Source: Ampullimonas aquatilis (lineage in GTDB: Bacteria > Pseudomonadota > Gammaproteobacteria > Burkholderiales > Burkholderiaceae_D). Taken from it: 64,000 nucleotides of DNA. The stretch is taken from assembly GCF_049675895.1 (NCBI RefSeq), contig NZ_CP183834.1, positions 682,001-746,000 on the forward strand, given 5' to 3'. Each line of letters starts with the position of its first letter. The stretch's first letter is position 1. The notes beneath the pieces are model-generated. The model was given only the letters and a program-made list of their open reading frames with translations. It did no database searches and was not told the DNA's origin. Below are positions 17,109 through 25,818 of this stretch, piece after piece. The translations under genes were made by a program, and so were the position numbers.

Positions 17109-17122
17109 TTGACTTTGATCAA
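17109..17122 (+). promoter_or_regulatory. FNR-type box between fnr and hemN
   Basis: TTGACTTTGATCAA fits TTGAT-N4-ATCAA with one mismatch. Its centre is 41.5 bp upstream of the hemN ATG at 17157, the classical activating position if transcription starts at that ATG. CATAGT at 17145-17150 could be the -10 element. The same box lies 63 bp upstream of the annotated fnr start. Confidence 0.72.
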
Positions 17123-17156
17123 GGTATATCCGGAGAGCTTGGCGCATAGTCACGCT

Positions 17157-18569
17157 ATGAATACTGTGACTGAACTAGCACATTTACGTGAGTGGATTGC
17201 CCGGTTTGACAAGCCGGGGCCACGTTACACGTCTTATCCAACAGCGGATCGGTTTGTTGAAGCCTATGATGAAGATGCTTATCGGGTTGCTTTGCAGCGC
17301 CGTGAGCAGCTTTCCTCCCATTTTGGTGGCATGGCAGGCTCTGGGCCACTATCTCTTTATGTGCACATTCCGTTTTGTGCCTCCATTTGCTATTACTGCG
17401 CATGTAATAAGGTCATCACCAAAAATCACGGTCAGGCTGCAAAATACCTGGATTATCTGGAAAAAGAAATTGACCTGACTCTGCCATCAATTGGTGGTAC
17501 GCAGAAGGTGACCCATTTGCATTGGGGAGGCGGTTCCCCAACGTTTCTTTCCATCGCAGAAATACGTCGTTTATTTGAGTTTTTAAGAAGCCGTTTTGAA
17601 CTCGATCCCGATGGTGAATATGCAATTGAAATTGATCCAAGAACGACTGCACCAGGCACTATTACTGAATTGGTCGAGCTGGGTTTTACTCGTCTGAGTA
17701 TTGGCGTTCAGGACTTCGATCCACAGGTGCAGCGTGCAGTACATCGTATTCAGCCGGCGGATATGACAATTCGTACGATGGAAGAGGCTCGTGCTGCGGG
17801 GATTGATTCCATCAATCTTGATCTGATATATGGTTTGCCGTTCCAGACGCGGGCTAGTTTTGCTAAAACACTTGATGCAGTATTGGCCTTGCAGCCGGAA
17901 CGTATTGCACTGTATAGCTATGCTCATTTACCTGAGCGCTTCAAGCCGCAGCGACGTATTAATGCCCAGGATTTGCCTGCACCCCAAGAGAAAGTCGAAC
18001 TGTTTCTCAATGCTCAGCAACGACTGTTGGATGCGGGTTATGTCTACATCGGCATGGATCATTTTGCCAGGCCCGATGATGAGCTCGCTCGCGCCATGAA
18101 AACAGGGCAGTTACACCGTAACTTTCAGGGCTACTCGACTCAGGCTGAAACCGATTTGGTGGCTTTTGGTGTCTCTGCCATCAGTAAGATTGGCACAAGT
18201 TATAGCCAGAATGATCGTTCTCTGGATAGCTATTACGATGCCCTGGACCAAGGTAAGTTGCCAGTGGTACGCGGATTGACTCTGTCTATCGACGATTTGA
18301 TTCGGCGTTCTGTGATCATGGCTTTGATGTGTCAAGGCGAAGTGTCTTTTGAGGCCATTGAGCAAGCCTATTTGATTTCCTTTACCCAATATTTTGAGGC
18401 GGAGTTATCTTCCCTTGCTCCTTTTCAAGAAGCGGGTTTTATCCAGCGCTCTGCGCGCTGGCTTTCTATAACGGAAGTCGGACGCTTATTTGTCCGACCG
18501 ATTGCGGCACTATTCGATCGATATCTGCGCGAAGACGTGGCCAGGCGTAAATATTCGAAGATGATATGA
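17157..18569 (+). CDS. hemN: Oxygen-independent coproporphyrinogen III oxidase HemN
   Basis: A 470-residue radical SAM enzyme that converts coproporphyrinogen III to protoporphyrinogen IX without oxygen, feeding heme synthesis under low oxygen. The cluster motif CASICYYCACNK lies at about residue 70, with LHWGGGSPTFL, TRLSIGVQDFDPQVQRAVHR and NLDLIYGLPFQT also diagnostic. I chose the ATG at 17157: the longer frame would place the FNR box inside coding sequence, and MNTVTELAHLREW aligns with HemN N-termini. No ribosome-binding site is at normal spacing before this ATG. Confidence 0.94.
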   Translation: MNTVTELAHLREWIARFDKPGPRYTSYPTADRFVEAYDEDAYRVALQRREQLSSHFGGMAGSGPLSLYVHIPFCASICYYCACNKVITKNHGQAAKYLDYLEKEIDLTLPSIGGTQKVTHLHWGGGSPTFLSIAEIRRLFEFLRSRFELDPDGEYAIEIDPRTTAPGTITELVELGFTRLSIGVQDFDPQVQRAVHRIQPADMTIRTMEEARAAGIDSINLDLIYGLPFQTRASFAKTLDAVLALQPERIALYSYAHLPERFKPQRRINAQDLPAPQEKVELFLNAQQRLLDAGYVYIGMDHFARPDDELARAMKTGQLHRNFQGYSTQAETDLVAFGVSAISKIGTSYSQNDRSLDSYYDALDQGKLPVVRGLTLSIDDLIRRSVIMALMCQGEVSFEAIEQAYLISFTQYFEAELSSLAPFQEAGFIQRSARWLSITEVGRLFVRPIAALFDRYLREDVARRKYSKMI

Positions 18570-18600
18570 TTAAGCCCCAAATTGGAGGTGAGATCAGAGT

Positions 18601-19362
18601 GTGAGCATGAATGTTAGTCTGTTTGCAGCCGCCATGACAGCTGGGCTGTTAGGCGGTCTGCACTGTTTGTCCATGTGTGGCGGTGTTGCTTCGGCCTTGA
18701 AGGTTGGTCGTCAGCGTGATGCGGCTGCGGCTCGTAAGATCATCCCTATTGTCGACATAAATTCCACCGCAGCAATACCACTGCAGCAAAGCAGGTGGCT
18801 GGTTGGCGCATATCATATTGGGCGGATTGCAACCTACACCCTATTGGGTTTTCTGGTGGCGACGTTCAGTAAGCAATTGCAATTTTTGATTGCTCATGTC
18901 AGCTGGTTGCAGATGACGCTGTTTCTTTTTGTGCAGGTTACCCTGATTGTGGTGGGGCTCAAGCTGCTGCTCGGTATGCAAATGCAAAAGTTTCTTGCGC
19001 CACTGGAAGCCAAGGCCGCATTAATCTGGCAACACACCTCGCCCATTACACGTAAGCTGCTGCCCGCCGACCGTATTTGGCGCAACCTATTGCTTGGGAT
19101 GATTTGGGGCGCAGTACCGTGTTCACTGGTTTACAGTGTCTTGCTGCTCGCCATGCTTGCCAATGATCCTTGGCAAGGTGCACTGGTCATGTTGCTGTTT
19201 GGTCTGGGAACCTTGCCACACTGGTTACTGGGAATGCATTGGCTGCGTCAGCTGGTGCAATCCCGTTTTCGTAAATTGATGGGTGGCCTGATTTTGCTGG
19301 CCGGTTTTTGGGGGCTGGCACATGCCACCACTATGAGCAGTAATGGTCTATGGTGTCTTTAA
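18601..19362 (+). CDS. Sulfite exporter TauE/SafE-like membrane protein of the cco region
   Basis: A 253-residue membrane protein with about six helices. The N-terminal GLLGGLHCLSMCGGVASAL contains the GG-H-C-x3-C-GG signature of the subgroup that accompanies cbb3 oxidase clusters and has been linked to metal handling; transport of sulfite is not established for this branch. Translation may begin at GTG 18601 or ATG 18607. It is 31 bp downstream of hemN on the same strand. Confidence 0.82.
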   Translation: MSMNVSLFAAAMTAGLLGGLHCLSMCGGVASALKVGRQRDAAAARKIIPIVDINSTAAIPLQQSRWLVGAYHIGRIATYTLLGFLVATFSKQLQFLIAHVSWLQMTLFLFVQVTLIVVGLKLLLGMQMQKFLAPLEAKAALIWQHTSPITRKLLPADRIWRNLLLGMIWGAVPCSLVYSVLLLAMLANDPWQGALVMLLFGLGTLPHWLLGMHWLRQLVQSRFRKLMGGLILLAGFWGLAHATTMSSNGLWCL

Positions 19363-19399
19363 ACCACTGTTTACGTCGGTTGCTAGGTTACTAAGTGGT

Positions 19400-20674
19400 T
19401 TAGGCTAGACCATCAAATAACAAGATGGGCACCGCTTGCCCGACGGCAAATTCTTTGTCTTCTGCGGGCAGGCAGAGCAGGCAGTTGGCTTGTCCCATGG
19501 AACTCAATATGCCTGAACCTTGTGCACCAGTCAGCCGAACGGTGAGCTGACCATCTTTCATTTCGGCAATGCCACGCATAAATTCAGCTCGCCCGGCTTT
19601 TTTGCGAATCACCTGTGAAAGCGCAGCACTGACCTTGGGCAAAGGGCTTTCTGTATCCAGTAATTTGAGTAGGGCATTGCGCACCAACAGATAAAAGGTG
19701 ACAGCGGCTGAGACGGGGTTACCCGGTAAGCCAAACAAATAGGCTTGATGCGGGCCATGGCTGATTTGCCCAAACGCAAAAGGGCGGCCAGGACGCATAT
19801 TGATTTTCCAGAAAGCAACCTCGCCGAGTTGCACCATCAAGTTTTTAATGAAGTCGGCCTCACCAACTGACACACCGCCGGTGGTGATAATGGCATCGGC
19901 ATTTTCGCAGGCAGTGCGCAAGGCAGCTTCAAGACTGGCTGGGTCATCACGTACCAGACCCATATCAAGTATGTCGCAACCCAGTCTGGTCAACATGCCA
20001 TGCAAGGTATAGCGATTGGAGTCATACACACAACCCTCATCAAGCACTTCACCCACTGAGCGCAATTCATCACCAGTTGAAAAGAAAGCCACGCGTGGAC
20101 GGCGTACAACCCGCACTTCGGCAATCCCCAACGAGGCCAGCATGCCGATGTCGGCTGGACGTAGCAATTTTCCCCGGGCGATGGCAATGCCACCCTGGGC
20201 CAAGTCTTCACCCGCCAGACGGCGGTTATCGCCGCACTTGAACTGGCCTTGCGCAATGCGCATTTGTGTGCCGTCGGCTTCAGTAAACTCTTGTGGAATC
20301 ACGGTATCGCAGTCAGCCGGCATTACCGCGCCAGTCATGATGCGAATGGCCTGACCTGATGCTACCTTGCCCATATATGCATGACCGGCCAGTGATTTGC
20401 CAACGATGGTAAATTGCTGCGCACCATTGGCAAGATCATCACCCTTAAGCGCATAACCATCCATGGCCGAGTTGTTATGGGCAGGCACGTTGATGGGGGA
20501 AATCACATCAGCGGCCAGCACGCGACCCAGTGCGCTGCGTAGCGCCAGTTTTTCGTATGACTGCAAAGGTGTGATGAATTGCGTGATCAGTTGCTGTGCC
20601 GATGCAACGGAGAGTGCATTGGGATCGTAATCGGACAGACAGCTGGTCAGGGTTGCAAGTGTGGTTGTGGTCAT
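19400..20674 (-). CDS. moeA: Molybdopterin molybdenumtransferase MoeA
   Basis: A 424-residue enzyme that inserts molybdate into adenylylated molybdopterin. Visible motifs are NVPAHNNSAMDGYAL (about residue 63), IMTGAVMPADCDTVIPQE, VAFFSTGDEL, ITTGGVSVGEADF and RPGRPFAFGQI. Length is normal for the family. Its start overlaps the mobA stop by 4 nt (ATGA). It is the last gene of moaA-mobA-moeA and is convergent with the TauE/SafE-like gene. Confidence 0.97.
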   Translation of the reverse strand: MTTTTLATLTSCLSDYDPNALSVASAQQLITQFITPLQSYEKLALRSALGRVLAADVISPINVPAHNNSAMDGYALKGDDLANGAQQFTIVGKSLAGHAYMGKVASGQAIRIMTGAVMPADCDTVIPQEFTEADGTQMRIAQGQFKCGDNRRLAGEDLAQGGIAIARGKLLRPADIGMLASLGIAEVRVVRRPRVAFFSTGDELRSVGEVLDEGCVYDSNRYTLHGMLTRLGCDILDMGLVRDDPASLEAALRTACENADAIITTGGVSVGEADFIKNLMVQLGEVAFWKINMRPGRPFAFGQISHGPHQAYLFGLPGNPVSAAVTFYLLVRNALLKLLDTESPLPKVSAALSQVIRKKAGRAEFMRGIAEMKDGQLTVRLTGAQGSGILSSMGQANCLLCLPAEDKEFAVGQAVPILLFDGLA

Positions 20675-21276
20675 GATGATGAAATTTGTTGCAGGTCTTC
20701 AGGGGTGTTGAGATTGGCAAATGCCTTGATATCATCAAAGTTTACCTGAGCCAGTGGCAGGCTTTTAAGCCAAGGCACGACTTTGCGCTGACCACTTTGC
20801 AAATATTTTTCCAGCGATGTGGCATGCTGCGGTTGCAAAAGGCAGAACAATGGCTCCAGGCCATTGGGGCTGACGACCACCGCAGCTGCGTGCTGGTGTG
20901 CTGGTGTGATGGCGTTGGCCAACCTTGTTGCCAGATCCATTGGCAATGTCGGGCTGTCGCAGGGCACCACCAGCATATAAGGCGTGGCACAACGCTGCAA
21001 GCCGGCCAGGATGCCAGCCAGTGGGCCAGGATAGCCAGCTATTGAGTCGTTGATGACTGGCCACTTGAAGGTCAGGTATTTTTCCAGATGCCGGTTGGCG
21101 CTGATCAATATCGGGCCGACCTGTGGTTTGAGTCGATCAATTGCATGGGCAATCAGGGGGCGATCTTGCAGCACCAGCAGACCTTTGTCTTTGCCACCCA
21201 TACGGGTCGATTGGCCACCCGCCAGCACCAGGCCGGTGATGTGTTCGGACGATATGACTTGGGCTGTTTCAGCCAC
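20671..21276 (-). CDS. mobA: Molybdenum cofactor guanylyltransferase MobA
   Basis: A 201-residue nucleotidyltransferase that attaches GMP to molybdopterin to make the bis-MGD cofactor. The GTP-binding signature LVLAGGQSTRMGGKDKGLL begins at about residue 17, followed by NDSIAGYPGPLAGILAGL and VVPCDSPTLP. It overlaps moaA by 8 nt upstream and moeA by 4 nt downstream. Its presence implies that at least one molybdoenzyme of the DMSO reductase family exists elsewhere in the genome. Confidence 0.95.
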   Translation of the reverse strand: MAETAQVISSEHITGLVLAGGQSTRMGGKDKGLLVLQDRPLIAHAIDRLKPQVGPILISANRHLEKYLTFKWPVINDSIAGYPGPLAGILAGLQRCATPYMLVVPCDSPTLPMDLATRLANAITPAHQHAAAVVVSPNGLEPLFCLLQPQHATSLEKYLQSGQRKVVPWLKSLPLAQVNFDDIKAFANLNTPEDLQQISSS

Positions 21277-22420
21277 CGATGTAACTCATTTCTATTTTGT
21301 TAGTGCGTGTAGTGCGGGACTGATTGGCATCACCCAGTGGGGTGGCTTCAGTACGAAGGAGCGAATAGCGGTCGTCGCGCTGTTGCCAGATGGCGGAGAT
21401 GGTGGCTTGCAATGCGGTTGCATCGACCGTTGGGTTGCTGCGCAATAAGTGGCGTAAATCATAGCCTTGGTTAGCAAACAGGCAAAGATAAAGTTTGCCA
21501 TCAGTCGACAGGCGTGCGCGCGTGCAATCATCACAAAACGCCTGGGTGACGCTGGCGATGATGCCCAGTTCACCACTACCATCGGCATGTGCCCAGCGCT
21601 GGGCGGTTTCACCCGGATAATTGCGTGCCAGTTTAACCAAAGGTAATGTCGCCTGCAGACGTGCCAGCATGTCTTTGGCGGTGACCACGTCATCCATTTG
21701 CCAACCATTGGAGGTGCCAACGTCCATGTATTCAATGAAGCGCAAAATCACGCCGCTGCCTTTGAAATGCTGCGCCATCGGAACCAGCTCGCTGTCATTG
21801 ACGCCGCGTTTGACAACCATATTCACTTTAATTGGATTGAGGCCGGCCACTTGTGCTGCCTCAATCCCCGCGAGCACTTCGGCCACGGCATAGTCGGCAT
21901 CGTTCATTTGCTTGAAGACGGCATTGTCAAGCGCATCCAGCGATACGGTGATTCGGTTGAGGCCGGCATCCTTGAGGCTTTGGGCTTTTTTGGCCAATAG
22001 CGAGCCGTTGGTGGTGAGCGTGATATCTAGCGGTTTGCCGGTTGGTGTGATGATGCTTGCCAGCATTTCAATGAGTCGTTCCAAATGCTTGCGCAACAGG
22101 GGCTCGCCGCCGGTCAGGCGGATTTTTTCCACACCTTGTGCCGCAAAGGCTTTGGCAAGGCGCGTGATTTCTTCAAAACTAAGTAAATCGGCATGCGGTA
22201 AAAATGGATAGTCACGGTCAAACACTTCACGCGGCATGCAGTAAACACAACGAAAATTGCAGCGATCAGTCACCGAGATCCGCAAATCACGTAAGGGGCG
22301 TTGCCAGCGATCCTGCAATGGTGCGTCAATCACCATATGGGCAGCAGGCAAGGGGAGTGGATTGGTTGAGCGCAAATCCCGAATGGGTATGACGGGTAAA
22401 GGCGTGTTACGTGTGCTCAT
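21269..22420 (-). CDS. moaA: GTP 3',8-cyclase MoaA
   Basis: A 383-residue radical SAM enzyme for the first step of molybdenum cofactor synthesis. The N-terminal cluster motif is CNFRCVYCMP (about residue 52) and the C-terminal cluster is CDDCTRARLSTDGKLYLC. The C-terminal Gly-Gly (SYIGG) required for catalysis is intact. I prefer the ATG at 22420 to a TTG nine codons upstream. It begins the moaA-mobA-moeA operon, with copy 2 of the AT-rich repeat about 120 bp upstream. Confidence 0.96.
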   Translation of the reverse strand: MSTRNTPLPVIPIRDLRSTNPLPLPAAHMVIDAPLQDRWQRPLRDLRISVTDRCNFRCVYCMPREVFDRDYPFLPHADLLSFEEITRLAKAFAAQGVEKIRLTGGEPLLRKHLERLIEMLASIITPTGKPLDITLTTNGSLLAKKAQSLKDAGLNRITVSLDALDNAVFKQMNDADYAVAEVLAGIEAAQVAGLNPIKVNMVVKRGVNDSELVPMAQHFKGSGVILRFIEYMDVGTSNGWQMDDVVTAKDMLARLQATLPLVKLARNYPGETAQRWAHADGSGELGIIASVTQAFCDDCTRARLSTDGKLYLCLFANQGYDLRHLLRSNPTVDATALQATISAIWQQRDDRYSLLRTEATPLGDANQSRTTRTNKIEMSYIGG

Positions 22421-22537
22421 GGTGTGGTGAGGGGGCTCGATTGGCAATGCAAGTCAGACAGTAGCACGGCTGGCAACAAGTTGCAGGTGAGTTGTCGACG
22501 CATTGTCGATGAGGAATTTGATTGCATGGACTGATGA

Positions 22538-22613
22538 AATATACACCCGTAGTGTATTTTTTAACCACTAATAAATACGCACTTAAAGTGGGTTATTTTA
22601 ATTGATACTCCAT
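22538..22613 (-). repeat. Dispersed ~80-bp AT-rich repeat, copy 2
   Basis: On the minus strand it reads ATGGAGTATCAATTAAAATA, then TTAAGTGCGTATTTATTAG, then AAAATACACTACGGGTGTAT. The last block folds as a perfect ATACAC/GTGTAT stem with a 5-nt loop. It lies in the rne-moaA gap, oriented with those genes, close enough to moaA to overlap its promoter. Confidence 0.8.
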
Positions 22614-22669
22614 TATTTATATATTTTTTGAGGTATCGGTTGGAGATTGGATAACCGCAATGGCAGATA

Positions 22670-22700
22670 TAAAAGAAAGGCGATTCCGAAGAATCGCCTT
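22670..22700 (-). terminator. Rho-independent terminator of rne
   Basis: On the minus strand AAGGCGATTC pairs with GAATCGCCTT around a TTCG loop, followed by TTCTTTTAT. It lies 32 bp after the rne stop codon and separates rne from moaA. Confidence 0.85.
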
Positions 22701-22731
22701 GTCGCCATATTCAATCTGAATTTAAATCAGA

Positions 22732-25700
22732 TCAAGCGTTGGGTCGTGTTTCCACTTGAACCAGAGGTTCATTGGAGATCGGTGGCAGTGGTGCACGTTC
22801 TCGGGGCTGATGTACCGGCTTGGGCAAAGCGGCTGCAGCGCGTTGTGCGGCCTCATGCTTGCTGGCATCGGTTGATACCAGGGTCAGACCCACGTCGGAC
22901 AAGACTGATTGCAGCTCAGGCACACTCAGTCCTTTAGGCACTGAGGCGGCTAGCGGATGACTGGCCGTAACTGGTGCGGCAGCAAAAGGTACTGCGACTG
23001 CGGCTTCACTGATGATTGGCGTTGGCTGTTCAGCCACCACAGGTGCTTCGCTATGTGTCACAACAGGTACAGCCGTTGCGGCTACTGCTTCAATCACGAC
23101 CGGGGTGACGACTGGCTCAACGATTGTTGTTGCACTTGGAGCTGAAGTCAAAACCGGCGCTACAGTTGGGGTGGTATCACCAGGTGCTGGCATACTGGCT
23201 TGCAGAACGGGCGTCACATCGGTCAGTGTCCAGTTTGATGCTGGTGCAACTGATGCTGGTGAAACTGACGTTGCGGCAATGACGGTTTGAGCAACAGGTT
23301 CAGAAGCAACAGGCTCTGGAGCCTGATTGACCTGAGCAGTGTTCTCGGCAACTTCCTGGGCTATTGATGGTTGAGCAGGTGTTTCAGCCAGGCTGGTGGC
23401 AGCTGGTGCGGCAATTTGGGGAGCAGCTTCAAAACCATTGAAGTTACTTTCCTGTTCATTACCGGTTTCGGCATCCTGACCCTCTTGACCTTCCTGACCT
23501 TCCACGCGGTCACGACGATTACGGTTGCGGCCACCGCGACGGCCACGGCGACTACGGCCACTGCGTTCCTGTGCGGCTTCTTCACCATCCGCCAAAACGG
23601 GTGCATTGTCGACATTTTGTGCCACGTCAGCATTCAGATCAGCTGACGGTAGCAAGGTTGCGCCAGCCGCCGTGGCAGCGAGTGCGGCAGTGCCAGCAGT
23701 GGCCAACAAGTTGCTGTCTTCTGCCTCGACAGATTTATTGCGCTCACGACGATTGTCATTGCGGCCTTCGCCGCGTTCACGACGTTGACGACCCTGTTGT
23801 GGCTTGTCTGGATTGACAACCTCGGCATTGCCTTCAACCTTGGCTGTATCCAGTTTGGCCTCGACTTCATTGCCGCGAGTATCCTGATTACGACTATTGC
23901 GACGACCACCTTCAGTGCGGTTGTCATTGCGACCTTCACCACGACCATTGCGGCGGGTCTCACCACTGCGATTGTCATTGCGACCTTCGCCGCGCTCGCC
24001 ACGGCCATCACGACGGCCATTACCACGGCGTGCAGGTTCGGCAGCTGGTGTTGCCACCACAACCGGTGCCGGCGGTGGCGTTGGCTCGGGTTTCTTGAAG
24101 ACACCCATGATCCAGGACAGCAAGCCTTTAGGTGCTTCTGTGGTGGCTGCTGGTGAGGCAAGCGCTGGTGCTTCCAGTGGTTTGGCAATCACCGGTGCCG
24201 GCTGTGCAGGTGTAATGCCTTTTACGGCGGCTTCCTGGCGTGGTTTGACGACTTCTTCTTTTTTGCTGGTTGGACCATGATCCTGATGGTTTTCCAACTC
24301 GGCTTCTACCACCATGGTGTAACTGGCTTTCATGTCATCCAGGCGTGGATCATCATGTTTCAGGCGTTCCAGCTTGTAATGCGGCGTTTCCAGATGCTTG
24401 TTAGGAATCAGCACAATATTGACCTTGAGACGTGATTCGATCTTGTTGATTTCAGCACGTTTCTCATTGAGCAGGAAGGCGGCCACTTCAACTGGCACCT
24501 GCACGTGAATGGCGGCAGAGCCTTCTTTCATGGCTTCTTCCTGGATGATGCGCAATACTTGCAGAGCAGAAGATTCCGTATCGCGGATATGGCCAGTACC
24601 ATTGCAACGTGGGCAAGTGATATGGCTGCCTTCGGACAGACTTGGACGCAGGCGCTGGCGTGACAACTCCATCAGGCCAAAGCGCGAAATCTTGCCCATT
24701 TGCACACGAGCGCGGTCAAAGTGCAGGGCATCTTTGAGGCGCTGCTCGACTTCGCGCTGGTTTTTGCCGGATTCCATATCGATAAAATCGATCACAATCA
24801 GGCCACCCAGATCGCGCAGACGCAGCTGACGGGCAACTTCATCAGCCGCTTCCAGGTTGGTGCGTGTGGCCGTTTCTTCAATGTCCGAACCTTTGGTCGC
24901 GCGTGCTGAGTTCACATCAATCGCCACCAGGGCTTCGGTATGGTCAATTACGATCGCGCCACCAGAAGGTAGGGGCACCATGCGTGAATAGGCTGTTTCA
25001 ATCTGATGCTCAATCTGGAAACGGGCAAACAGCGGTACATCGTCGCGATACAGTTTGACGCGATTGACATTGTCGGGCATCACGTGCGCCATAAACTGGC
25101 GAGCCTGTTCGTAGACTTCGGGCGTGTCGATCAGAATTTCGCCAATATCTGGCTGGAAGTAATCGCGAATGGCGCGAATCACCAAGCTGGATTCCTGATA
25201 GATCAGGAAGGCACCCGAAGAGGTTTGACCTGCTTCATCAATGGCGCCCCACAGTTGCAGCAGATAGTTCAAATCCCACTGCAATTCTTCAACGTTGCGA
25301 CCAATCCCGGCAGTGCGGGCAATCACGCTCATGCCGCCAGGCATTTGCAGCTGGTCCATGGCTTCACGCAGTTCCTGGCGCTCTTCGCCTTCAACCCGGC
25401 GTGAAACACCACCACCACGTGGGTTGTTGGGCATCAGCACCAGATAACGGCCAGCCAGCGAGATAAAGGTCGTCAGCGCGGCGCCCTTATTGCCGCGCTC
25501 TTCCTTTTCAACCTGAACAATCAGTTCCTGGCCTTCTTTCAGGGCTTCCTTGATGGTCGCAGAGCGAACTTCAACACCTTCTTTGAAATAGGCGCGAGCC
25601 ACTTCCTTGAAAGGCAAAAAGCCGTGACGCTCTTCACCATAATTGACAAAACAGGCTTCCAGCGAGGGTTCAATACGGGTGATGACACCTTTGTAGATAT

Positions 25701-25818
25701 TGCTTTTGCGCTGCTCACGGCCAGCGGATTCAATATCAATGTCAATCAGTTTTTGTCCATCGACGATAGCAACGCGCAATTCTTCTTGCTGCGTTGCATT
25801 AAACAACATGCGTTTCAT
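22732..25818 (-). CDS. rne: Ribonuclease E
   Basis: A 1028-residue endonuclease that starts mRNA decay and processes rRNA and tRNA. The N-terminal half is catalytic: MKRMLFNATQQEELRVAIVD, S1 domain with GFLPFKEV (about residue 65), the DNase I-like region with VAIDVNSARAT, and the zinc-link CPRCNGTGH. After about residue 530 it becomes low complexity, with Arg-rich tracts (three copies of GEGRNDNR) and then long Ala/Pro/Val-rich sequence, a degradosome scaffold. The ATG at 25818 has GGAG 7 nt upstream, so I reject an extended frame. A promoter far upstream suggests a long autoregulatory leader. Confidence 0.96.
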   Translation of the reverse strand: MKRMLFNATQQEELRVAIVDGQKLIDIDIESAGREQRKSNIYKGVITRIEPSLEACFVNYGEERHGFLPFKEVARAYFKEGVEVRSATIKEALKEGQELIVQVEKEERGNKGAALTTFISLAGRYLVLMPNNPRGGGVSRRVEGEERQELREAMDQLQMPGGMSVIARTAGIGRNVEELQWDLNYLLQLWGAIDEAGQTSSGAFLIYQESSLVIRAIRDYFQPDIGEILIDTPEVYEQARQFMAHVMPDNVNRVKLYRDDVPLFARFQIEHQIETAYSRMVPLPSGGAIVIDHTEALVAIDVNSARATKGSDIEETATRTNLEAADEVARQLRLRDLGGLIVIDFIDMESGKNQREVEQRLKDALHFDRARVQMGKISRFGLMELSRQRLRPSLSEGSHITCPRCNGTGHIRDTESSALQVLRIIQEEAMKEGSAAIHVQVPVEVAAFLLNEKRAEINKIESRLKVNIVLIPNKHLETPHYKLERLKHDDPRLDDMKASYTMVVEAELENHQDHGPTSKKEEVVKPRQEAAVKGITPAQPAPVIAKPLEAPALASPAATTEAPKGLLSWIMGVFKKPEPTPPPAPVVVATPAAEPARRGNGRRDGRGERGEGRNDNRSGETRRNGRGEGRNDNRTEGGRRNSRNQDTRGNEVEAKLDTAKVEGNAEVVNPDKPQQGRQRRERGEGRNDNRRERNKSVEAEDSNLLATAGTAALAATAAGATLLPSADLNADVAQNVDNAPVLADGEEAAQERSGRSRRGRRGGRNRNRRDRVEGQEGQEGQDAETGNEQESNFNGFEAAPQIAAPAATSLAETPAQPSIAQEVAENTAQVNQAPEPVASEPVAQTVIAATSVSPASVAPASNWTLTDVTPVLQASMPAPGDTTPTVAPVLTSAPSATTIVEPVVTPVVIEAVAATAVPVVTHSEAPVVAEQPTPIISEAAVAVPFAAAPVTASHPLAASVPKGLSVPELQSVLSDVGLTLVSTDASKHEAAQRAAAALPKPVHQPRERAPLPPISNEPLVQVETRPNA

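Noticed and set aside
19363..19399. Imperfect inverted sequence AAACCACT...AGTGGTTT between convergent genes
   Set aside because: The loop is about 25 nt and there is no T tract; too weak for a terminator.
22732..24100. Repeated DNA within the 3' half of rne that could suggest a tandem array or CRISPR
   Set aside because: It is in frame coding sequence for Arg-rich protein repeats, with no regular spacer length.
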